DNA of 64,000 bases from Cryobacterium cryoconiti (lineage in GTDB: Bacteria; Actinomycetota; Actinomycetes; Actinomycetales; Microbacteriaceae). The notes beneath the pieces were generated by a model. The model was not told the origin of the DNA, ran no database searches, and saw only the letters and a list, made by a program, of their open reading frames with translations. The stretch covers positions 124,001 to 188,000 of the forward strand of contig NZ_SOHA01000041.1 of assembly GCF_004403065.1 (NCBI RefSeq). The letters are read 5' to 3'. Of the stretch, positions 54,077-60,536 are shown piece by piece (the first letter of the stretch is position 1; each line of letters starts with the position of its first letter). Position numbers and translations under genes: made by a program.

Positions 54077-54709
54077 GTGTCTGACAAAGATCTGAACTGG
54101 AAATTCTCCGACGACTCAGTCGTGGAGTCCGACGCTGTGGCGCGGGCCAGACAGCAGTCCCTCGAACTCGGAATCGACGCGATCTCGCCCGCCGTCGGCG
54201 CGCAGTCGGCCGTGATCGCGGCCGCCACCGGTGCGCGCAGCATCCTCGAGGTCGGCACCGGCGCGGGCGTCTCCGGCATCTGGCTGCTCACCGGCGCCCC
54301 CGGCGCCACCCTCACCTCGATCGACACCGAGGTTGACCACCAGCAGCACGCCAAGGCCAACTTCGCCGAAGCTGGCATCCCCGCGAACCGGGCGCGCCTG
54401 ATCACGGGCCGGGCGGCGGATGTGCTGCCCCGCATGAACGAGAACTCCTACGACATCGTCTTCGTCGACGCGGACCCGCAGTCCGTGATCGAGTACGTCG
54501 AGCACGCCCTGCGCCTGGCCCGCCCGGGTGGAACCGTCCTCGTGGCCCACGCGCTCTGGCGCGGCCGGGTGGCCAACCCGGCCCAGCGCGACGACGTGGC
54601 GACCGGGTTCCGCACCCTGCTCACCGTCATCGCCTCCTCCACCGCCGTCATCAGTGCCCTCTCCCCCGTCGGCGACGGCCTGCTGCAGATCACCAAGCTC
54701 CGCGCCTAG
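54077..54709 (+). CDS. SAM-dependent O-methyltransferase
   Basis: 210 residues, class I catechol-O-methyltransferase-like. The SAM site is ILEVGTGAGVSGIWL, with SIDTE for the ribose-binding acid and DIVFVDADP as motif III. GTG at 54077 has GGAG seven bases upstream. It corresponds to Rv1220c, which also lies near tatB, but sigE and its anti-sigma gene, found between them in mycobacteria, are absent here. Substrate unknown. Confidence 0.85.
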   Translation: MSDKDLNWKFSDDSVVESDAVARARQQSLELGIDAISPAVGAQSAVIAAATGARSILEVGTGAGVSGIWLLTGAPGATLTSIDTEVDHQQHAKANFAEAGIPANRARLITGRAADVLPRMNENSYDIVFVDADPQSVIEYVEHALRLARPGGTVLVAHALWRGRVANPAQRDDVATGFRTLLTVIASSTAVISALSPVGDGLLQITKLRA

Positions 54710-54770
54710 GCGGTCTCCCCGCCGGTGGTCGAGCCTGTCGAGTCCAGGCCCGTCGCTGGTCGAGCCTGTC

Positions 54771-54930
54771 GAGACCGAGCTTGTCGAGACCCAGGCGACC
54801 CGCCCCCGGGAACTCACGTCGACGTTGGTCGAGCTTGTCGAGACCGAGCTTGTCGAGACCCAGGCGACCTGCCCCCGGGAACTCACGCTGACGCTGGTCG
54901 AGCCTGTCGAGACCGAGCCTGTCGAGACCC
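54771..54930. repeat. Tandem array of 69-bp repeats, left of HNH gene
   Basis: Two complete 69-bp units (54771-54839 and 54840-54908) and the first 22 bp of a third. Each unit holds two copies of a GTCGAGCTTGTCGAGACC-like core. Single cores also occur just upstream (54725 and 54758). The array contains the last codons of the HNH gene. The core, in reverse orientation, also makes up the array at 56624-56781. Confidence 0.85.
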
Positions 54931-56415
54931 GGGACCAGACCCCGCCCGATGTGCTCCCGCGGGCCGCCAGGTTCGGGTCGGGTCGTAGCAGTACGGTGCC
55001 CTGACTTCGGGTTTGCCGCGGATCATGCGGATTTCCCAGCCCGACGTGTCGATGCTGTGGTGGTGGTACCAGCAGAGCAACACCCCGTTGCCGATGTCGG
55101 TTTTCCCGCCTTGGTACCAGGGGATGACGTGGTGCACCTCGCACCAGGCTGCGGGCACGGTGCAGCCCGTGATGGCGCAGCCCCCATCGCGGGCGGCGAT
55201 CGCGCGGCGCTGGGCCCGGTTGAAGAAACGTTTCTCGGTGCTCAGGGTGAGGACCTCGTTGTTCTCGCCGAACAGGACCTCCTGGAACCCGCCCGCGCAG
55301 AGGGCCTGCTTGACGGTTTTCAGTGAGACGGGAGCGTCGACGCCGTCGATCCAGCCCACACCGCGGCCCGCGGTCAGGTCGGCCTGGTTCACGTGGATCA
55401 TGACCGTGGGCGCCGCCCCGCCCATGGTCGGGGTTCCCGCGTCGCGGGTGGCGGCCTCGAACACCCCGCGGAGGATGTCCGCGCGCTTCTGACCGCCGTT
55501 CCGGTCATCGCTCAGGGCCGCGGCCTCCGCACCCGGGATGAGCTGCCCGGCATTCATGCGCGCCTGTTCCTCGGCCGTGGGGAACGCCGGCGCGGCATGG
55601 GCGGAGAGATACGTGTCGAAGATGCCGTTCATGATGCCGCGAAGCTCGGGGGTGACCCCGCCCCGCAAAGGGTAGAGGCCGTCACGGAAGAGGCCGAACC
55701 CGACGGTGCTGCGGGCCTCGGCGACGGGCTCGTTCGGGGCGGTGCCGTCAGGGTCGAGGCGGGCCTGCCACTGCGTGGCCATCCCGCGCACCAGATCTGC
55801 CGGGAAGGCGAAGCCTTCGCCGGGAAGCCCGCGGGTCTCGTCCGTGATCGCACCCGTCGCACTGGCGACCAGGGCACGTTCGGCCGTGCCGAGGTCATCG
55901 GGTGCGACCCGGGCGGCGACCTTGTCGAGGGCCGTCACGATGTTCTCGGCCGCGTCGACACCGAGATCACCGGCGGTGAGGGCATCCGCCACGGCCGGGT
56001 AATACGGCGGCAACACGCTGGTGCCGGCCAGGCGCGGGGTGACGTTGTCGCCCAGCCGCACCCGCCGGGTCGCCTCCCGGGCGGAGATGCGGGCCAGACG
56101 CGTGATCAGGTCGGTACCGCTGGAGGCCCCGTTCTTGTAGGCCAACGAGTCGTGGCCGAGGATGCGGCGGGACCGCACCGAAATGTCGGCGGCGGAGGCG
56201 ACCCTCGCAGCATCGACCCGACGGCCCAGATCTTCGACCGTGCCGAGCACCGCCATCGCATCCGCCTCGTTCAGCAAGGAGAAGGAGACCGAATCGAGCA
56301 CAGTCGCGGCCAGATCACGCGCCTGCTGCAACTGCTCCAGGACGGAAGGCTGCACAGCGGAGGCTGCCACCTGGGTGGAGGTGGTCGGGTGGTGCGGAGT
56401 GGGAGCTCCTGCCAT
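54883..56415 (-). CDS. DUF222 / HNH endonuclease (13E12 repeat family)
   Basis: 510 residues. DUF222 fills about residues 30-340. The HNH nuclease lies near 425-470: CAITGCTVPAAWCEVHHVIP, then GGKTDIGNGVLLCWYHH, giving the His-His pair, the Asn and two CxxC-type zinc pairs. The family is multicopy in Actinobacteria and matches the M. tuberculosis 13E12 repeat proteins. The C-terminal residues (GSRQARSRQARPASA) are read from the repeat array. An AT-rich upstream region carries a strong promoter. Biological role is unknown; a mobile or homing-like habit is suspected. Confidence 0.85.
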   Translation of the reverse strand: MAGAPTPHHPTTSTQVAASAVQPSVLEQLQQARDLAATVLDSVSFSLLNEADAMAVLGTVEDLGRRVDAARVASAADISVRSRRILGHDSLAYKNGASSGTDLITRLARISAREATRRVRLGDNVTPRLAGTSVLPPYYPAVADALTAGDLGVDAAENIVTALDKVAARVAPDDLGTAERALVASATGAITDETRGLPGEGFAFPADLVRGMATQWQARLDPDGTAPNEPVAEARSTVGFGLFRDGLYPLRGGVTPELRGIMNGIFDTYLSAHAAPAFPTAEEQARMNAGQLIPGAEAAALSDDRNGGQKRADILRGVFEAATRDAGTPTMGGAAPTVMIHVNQADLTAGRGVGWIDGVDAPVSLKTVKQALCAGGFQEVLFGENNEVLTLSTEKRFFNRAQRRAIAARDGGCAITGCTVPAAWCEVHHVIPWYQGGKTDIGNGVLLCWYHHHSIDTSGWEIRMIRGKPEVRAPYCYDPTRTWRPAGAHRAGSGPGSRQARSRQARPASA

Positions 56416-56421
56416 GCATTA

Positions 56422-56450
56422 ATAGTAAATGACTTCGAATGATAAGTCAA
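56422..56450 (-). promoter_or_regulatory. Strong consensus promoter of the HNH gene
   Basis: TTGACT (-35, 56445-56450) and TACTAT (-10, 56422-56427) are separated by 17 bases, and the -10 box is six bases before ATG 56415, so the message is leaderless. This is the best two-box promoter in the window. Confidence 0.7.
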
Positions 56451-56540
56451 TAGATTTGGTGAATTTACGAAAGTAATTACTTTAAGCATCAGCGTCTTGA
56501 CGGTAATTCGGAGATTTGTGGGGCGCGCCGGGTGAGTAGC
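56428..56540. other. AT-rich gene-free stretch upstream of the HNH gene
   Basis: About 110 bp of unusually low GC for this chromosome, from the HNH promoter outward. It contains AATAGATTTGG and AAAGTAATTACTTTA, the latter a short palindrome. No gene is present between 56416 and 56879; the rest of the gap holds the repeat array and a terminator. Confidence 0.6.
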
Positions 56541-56623
56541 CCGGGATGACGGCGTGTCGCGAAAAACTCCGAGATTAGCGTGAGGGCACGGATGCTGGCG
56601 GCCGAGTGTGAAGAATGGACTCG

Positions 56624-56781
56624 CCGGGGTTTCGACAAGCTCAACCACCGACAGGCTCAACCACCGGGGTTTCGACAAGCTCAACCACCGACAGGCTCAA
56701 CCACCGGGTTTCGACAAGCTCAACCACCGACAAGCTCAATCACCGGGTTTCGACAAGCTCAACCACCGACAAGCCCGACCA
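56624..56781. repeat. Tandem array of 39-40-bp repeats, right of HNH gene
   Basis: Four contiguous units (40, 40, 39 and 39 bp), each with TTTCGACAAGCTCAACCACC and then a shorter partial copy. The core is the reverse complement of the core in the array at 54771-54930 with a few substitutions. No unique spacers separate the units, so it is not a CRISPR array. Confidence 0.9.
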
Positions 56782-56841
56782 GATTCTCCGCGGTGCGCCG
56801 GATGACGGTGGGAACCCCATCCGCCCCCGGCGGGCAAAAAA

Positions 56842-56873
56842 AACGGCCGCGCAGCGTGAGCTGCGCGGCCGTT
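56842..56873 (-). terminator. Rho-independent terminator of the DUF3117 gene
   Basis: AACGGCCGCGCAGC pairs with its complement over GTGA; on the minus strand the stem is followed by a run of eight Ts. It begins seven bases after the stop at 56880. Confidence 0.92.
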
Positions 56874-56879
56874 CTGCGA

Positions 56880-57056
56880 CTATACGGTCGGCTGGACTAC
56901 GCCGGCAAGTGCATCGTGAAGCTCTTTGGCTTCAGCGTCGTTCACAGAGACGACAAGTCGGCCTCCACCTTCGAGCGGAACACGCACGATGATGAGGCGC
57001 CCCTCTTTTACAGCCTCCATTGGCCCGTCTCCGGTCCTTGGCTTCATGGCCGCCAT
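56880..57056 (-). CDS. DUF3117 family small protein
   Basis: 58 residues beginning MAAMKPRTGDGPMEAVKEGR, with RVPLEGGGRLVV in the middle; this is the DUF3117 signature (Rv1211 type), nearly universal in Actinobacteria. ATG at 57056 has GGAAGGGGAG upstream, which rules out the earlier in-frame ATG. A strong terminator follows, so it is monocistronic. Function unknown. Confidence 0.88.
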   Translation of the reverse strand: MAAMKPRTGDGPMEAVKEGRLIIVRVPLEGGGRLVVSVNDAEAKELHDALAGVVQPTV

Positions 57057-57119
57057 GAACTCCCCTTCCATTCATTCGTCTGAACCTCCATTATCGACCA
57101 TCCCGGCCCCAGACAGTAA

Positions 57120-58391
57120 TTAGGGGGGTGTCCAGTCCGCACCGTCCACTCCCCAGCACAGCAGCAGCCAGCCCCACTGGCCGAGAATGCAGAGCAGGAC
57201 GACGCCCGTCCGGTACCAGGGATTGCGTGGTTGGGCGATCGCGCCGAGCAGCGGGAACAGCGGCATCAGCAGACGGAACGTGCTCGACTGCGGGAAGAAC
57301 ACGGCCAGCAGGTAGAGGCCGTAGCTGGCCACCCAGAAGCGCAGATCGACGCCGAGCCGCCGCACGGCCGGGAGGAACAAGATCCCCCCGAAGGCCACGA
57401 TCAGGACGACGACGACGACGATGCCGAGCGGTATCCCCAGCCACCAGACCCCGCTCTGGAACCAGGCGGTGAACGGAACGAGCTCCTGGTAGCCGATGTA
57501 CGGCGCCCGCCAGGCCAGCTCGGTGCCGGTGTACGCCGTGACGCTGCCGGTCACGATCCAGGCCACGACCGGCCAGGCCACCCCGACCAGGGCGCTGAAC
57601 CCGGCGACGGATGCCGCCAGCATCCGTTCGCCGAGCGGGAAGGGGTCTCTCGCCCGGGTGAGCCAGCGGTGCACGACGTGCAGACCGAGGGCCAGCGCGA
57701 AGGCCAGGGCACTGGGCCGGGTCAAGCCCATCACGGCGATGACCGGGAACAGCAGCACGTACCGCCGATCGAGCAGCAGGAGCAGCGCGAGGGTGAGCCA
57801 GAACAGGTACATCGACTCGGCGTAGCCGAACTGCAGCACGGGCGACAGCGGAGCCACGCAGAACAACAGCACCGAGAACAGGGCGGCCGACGGGTCCAGC
57901 ACCCGACGCATCAGCCGGAAGAACAGCAGCGCGGTGCCCAGGCTGAACGCGGCCGACACGAACACGGCTGCCACGTCCCACGGCTGGCCGCTGAGGGCCA
58001 TCAGCACCCGCACGGCAGCGGGGAAGCCCGGCATGAACGCCCACGCGTTCTCCGCGATCTGCCCCTCCGCCGTCACCGGCAGCGTGGCTGGGTAGCCGCT
58101 GATCGCGACGATGTTGTACCAGCGGGCATCCCACATGTTCGCGAACGCGGCGTAGCCCGGCGACGCCGCCGTCCACGCGTTGGCGCCCTGCACATTCGCG
58201 AGCAGCAGCACCAACGTCGTCGTGACCACCCGGGATGCCGCCCAGATCACGACGACCCTGGCCCACCAGGGGGTGGCCCGGTAGCCGGCCCGCCAGCGCG
58301 ACGGTCGGACTGCGGGCGGGACGGACGCCGGTGTGGCCCGGCGCACGGGCGGCTGGAGGGGCTTGGCTACCGGACGCTTGCGCTCAGCCAT
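57120..58391 (-). CDS. PIG-V-like mannosyltransferase membrane protein
   Basis: 423 residues with about ten membrane segments after a basic, proline-rich N-terminus. NMWDARWYNIVAISGYP and the following FMPGFPAAVR match the first loop of GPI-mannosyltransferase-2/PIG-V-type GT-C enzymes, where WDARWY holds the catalytic acid. In Actinobacteria such enzymes use polyprenyl-phosphate-mannose for lipoglycans or protein mannosylation. It overlaps dapE by 25 bp, so both are cotranscribed. Acceptor unknown. Confidence 0.75.
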   Translation of the reverse strand: MAERKRPVAKPLQPPVRRATPASVPPAVRPSRWRAGYRATPWWARVVVIWAASRVVTTTLVLLLANVQGANAWTAASPGYAAFANMWDARWYNIVAISGYPATLPVTAEGQIAENAWAFMPGFPAAVRVLMALSGQPWDVAAVFVSAAFSLGTALLFFRLMRRVLDPSAALFSVLLFCVAPLSPVLQFGYAESMYLFWLTLALLLLLDRRYVLLFPVIAVMGLTRPSALAFALALGLHVVHRWLTRARDPFPLGERMLAASVAGFSALVGVAWPVVAWIVTGSVTAYTGTELAWRAPYIGYQELVPFTAWFQSGVWWLGIPLGIVVVVVLIVAFGGILFLPAVRRLGVDLRFWVASYGLYLLAVFFPQSSTFRLLMPLFPLLGAIAQPRNPWYRTGVVLLCILGQWGWLLLCWGVDGADWTPP

Positions 58392-59461
58392 GAGCGGAGC
58401 CCGTCCTCACAGTCCGTGATCTGCGACAGGGCGACCCGCTCGTCGTCGGCGTGGGCCTTGAGCGGGTCGCCGGGGCCGTAGTTGACGGCCGGGATGCCGA
58501 GGGCGGAGAAGCGTGCGACGTCGGTCCAGCCGTATTTGGGTTTGGCCTCGCCGCCGACCGCGGTCAGGAACTGCAGGGCGAGCGGGGCGTCCAGGCCCGG
58601 GCGGGCACCCTCGGCCTGGTCGACGACCGTGATCTCGTACCCCGCGAACAGTTCTTCGAGGTGCTCGACGGCCTGGGCGGAGGTGCTACTGGGCGCGAAG
58701 CGATAGTTGATGTGCACCATGCACTCGTCGGGGATGACGTTGCCGGCGATGCCGCCGCTGATCCCGACGGCGTTGAGGCCCTCACGGTAGACGAGCCCCT
58801 CGACCTCGACCTGGCGCGCCTCGTAGCCGGCCAGGAGGGTGAGGATGGGGGCGACCTTGTGGATGGCGTTCTCGCCCACCCAGCTGCGGGCGGAGTGCGC
58901 GCGCAGTCCGAAGGCGCGCACTTCGATGCGCACATTGCCGTTGCAGCCACCCTCGATCCGGCTGTTGGTCGGCTCGCCGAGGATGGCGAAGTCACCCTCG
59001 AAGAGATCGGGCCGGTTGCGGGCGAGGCGGCCGAGGCCGTTGAGCTCGTCGGCGACCTCCTCGTGGTCGTACCAGATCCAGGTCACGTCGACGCTGGGCG
59101 CGGTGAGCTCGGCGGCGAGCTTCAGTTGCACGGCCACGCCCGCCTTCATGTCGACCGTGCCACGGCCCCAGAGGTACTCGACGCCGTCGATGGTCTCGAA
59201 GCGGGTCGGCAGGTTGCGGTTGACGGGGACCGTGTCGAGGTGGCCGGCGATGATCACGCGCTGGGCCCGGCCGAGGGTGGTGCGGGCCACGACGGTGTCA
59301 CCGTCCCGGATGATCTCGAGGTGCCCGTACCCGGCGAGCGCACGTTCCACGGCGTCGGCGACGGTGGTCTCGTTCCCCGAGACCGACTCGATGTCGCAGA
59401 GCGCACGGGTGAGCTCGATCGAGGTTTGGGAGAGGTCCAGGGTCACGGGGATTTGAGGCAC
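58367..59461 (-). CDS. dapE: Succinyl-diaminopimelate desuccinylase
   Basis: 364 residues, M20 peptidase fold. Metal and catalytic motifs are IAGHLDTVPV, GRGTVDMKAG, YDHEEVADE (catalytic Glu) and GEPTNSRIEGG. It removes succinate from N-succinyl-LL-diaminopimelate in lysine and cell-wall synthesis. GTG at 59461, leaderless. It is divergent from dapD, which acts two steps earlier in the same route. Confidence 0.9.
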   Translation of the reverse strand: MPQIPVTLDLSQTSIELTRALCDIESVSGNETTVADAVERALAGYGHLEIIRDGDTVVARTTLGRAQRVIIAGHLDTVPVNRNLPTRFETIDGVEYLWGRGTVDMKAGVAVQLKLAAELTAPSVDVTWIWYDHEEVADELNGLGRLARNRPDLFEGDFAILGEPTNSRIEGGCNGNVRIEVRAFGLRAHSARSWVGENAIHKVAPILTLLAGYEARQVEVEGLVYREGLNAVGISGGIAGNVIPDECMVHINYRFAPSSTSAQAVEHLEELFAGYEITVVDQAEGARPGLDAPLALQFLTAVGGEAKPKYGWTDVARFSALGIPAVNYGPGDPLKAHADDERVALSQITDCEDGLRSWLSASVR

Positions 59462-59466
59462 TCTAC

Positions 59467-59472
59467 TAATCT
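59467..59472 (+). promoter_or_regulatory. -10 box, leaderless promoter of dapD
   Basis: TAATCT sits six bases before ATG 59479 and overlaps by five bases the -10 box of the divergent dapE. Confidence 0.6.
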
Positions 59473-59473
59473 A
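59468..59473 (-). promoter_or_regulatory. -10 box, leaderless promoter of dapE
   Basis: TAGATT sits six bases before GTG 59461. The shared heptamer TAATCTA contains both -10 boxes. Confidence 0.6.
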
Positions 59474-59478
59474 GAGCC

Positions 59479-60459
59479 ATGATCACCGCCGTGCCCCCGA
59501 CATCCGTTGCCCCCTCGAACGCCTGGGGGTACGGCCTCGCCACCGTCGCCGGAGACGGCACCGTGCTGGATACCTGGTTTCCGGAGCCGCAGCTCGGCCC
59601 ATTGCCGGCCGGCCGCGACCGTTGGATCGTGCCGTCCGAACTCGAGCAGTTCGCCCGGGAGGACCCGCGGCGCGCCGTGCGCCTCGAGGCGGTCACCGTG
59701 GAGATCGACCTCACCGCACCGCCGGCCGGAACCTCGGATGCCTACCTGCGCCTGCACCTGCTCTCGCACTTGCTGGCCCGCCCGAACACCCTCAACCTCG
59801 ACGGCATCTTCGGTCACCTGCCCGCCGTGGTCTGGACCAACGCGGGGCCGATGCTGCCCGCCGATTTCACCCGTCTGCGGCCGTCCCTGCAGCGGCATGG
59901 AATCCAGGCCACCGGGATCGACAAGTTCCCGCCGCTGCTCAACTACGTCACGCCCGACCGTGTGCGGATCGCGGATGCGTCGCGGGTGCGTCTGGGTGCC
60001 CACCTCTCCCCCGGTACGACGGTGATGCACGAGGGCTTTGTGAACTTCAACGCGGGCACGCTGGGCGTCTCAATGGTCGAAGGGCGGATCTCCCAGGGCG
60101 TGGTCGTGGGCGATGGTGCCGACATCGGCGGCGGCGCGTCGATCATGGGCACACTGTCCGGCGGCGGCACCGAACGCGTGTCGATCGGCGAGCGGGCCCT
60201 GCTCGGCGCCAATTCCGGGGTGGGCATCTCGATCGGCGCGGACAGCGTCGTGGAGGCCGGGCTCTACGTGACGGCCGGAACCAAAGTCCTGCTGCCCGGG
60301 CAGCCGCGCACCGCCGACGGGAAGACGGCGTCGGTGAAGGCCGTCGAACTCTCCGGGGTCGCCAACCTGCTGTTCCGTCGCAACTCGGTCTCGGGTGCGG
60401 TTGAAGTGCTGCAGCGCAGCGGCACCGGCATCGTGCTGAACGCCCAGCTGCACGCCTGA
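59479..60459 (+). CDS. dapD: Tetrahydrodipicolinate N-succinyltransferase
   Basis: 326 residues of the actinobacterial DapD type. The N-terminal domain is followed by a left-handed beta helix around [21 protein letters not shown] and [18 protein letters not shown] (quoted in part), with [15 protein letters not shown] late in the helix. It succinylates tetrahydrodipicolinate with succinyl-CoA. Leaderless ATG start. Divergent partner of dapE. Confidence 0.9.
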   Translation: MITAVPPTSVAPSNAWGYGLATVAGDGTVLDTWFPEPQLGPLPAGRDRWIVPSELEQFAREDPRRAVRLEAVTVEIDLTAPPAGTSDAYLRLHLLSHLLARPNTLNLDGIFGHLPAVVWTNAGPMLPADFTRLRPSLQRHGIQATGIDKFPPLLNYVTPDRVRIADASRVRLGAHLSPGTTVMHEGFVNFNAGTLGVSMVEGRISQGVVVGDGADIGGGASIMGTLSGGGTERVSIGERALLGANSGVGISIGADSVVEAGLYVTAGTKVLLPGQPRTADGKTASVKAVELSGVANLLFRRNSVSGAVEVLQRSGTGIVLNAQLHA

Positions 60460-60466
60460 GCAGGGA

Positions 60467-60502
60467 GGCCCCGCCGCCGGAAGTTTTTCCCGCGGCGGGG
60501 CC
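60467..60502 (+). terminator. Hairpin after dapD
   Basis: GGCCCCGCCGC pairs with its complement over a 14-base loop that contains five Ts. It is between dapD and the acylase gene; termination efficiency is doubtful. Confidence 0.5.
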
Positions 60503-60536
60503 GGCCCGGAGTACGCTGCCGTCACAAAGGAGTGAC

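Noticed and set aside
54725-54988. Plus-strand open frames after the O-methyltransferase
   Set aside because: They arise from the 69-bp repeat, whose length is a multiple of three; no start signal or homology.
56624-56781. Possible CRISPR array
   Set aside because: Units are contiguous with no unique spacers and no cas genes are present.
56580-57083. Open frames across the 40-bp repeats upstream of the DUF3117 gene
   Set aside because: The frame exists because the repeat lacks stops; it has no ribosome site, runs through a terminator and is antisense to DUF3117.
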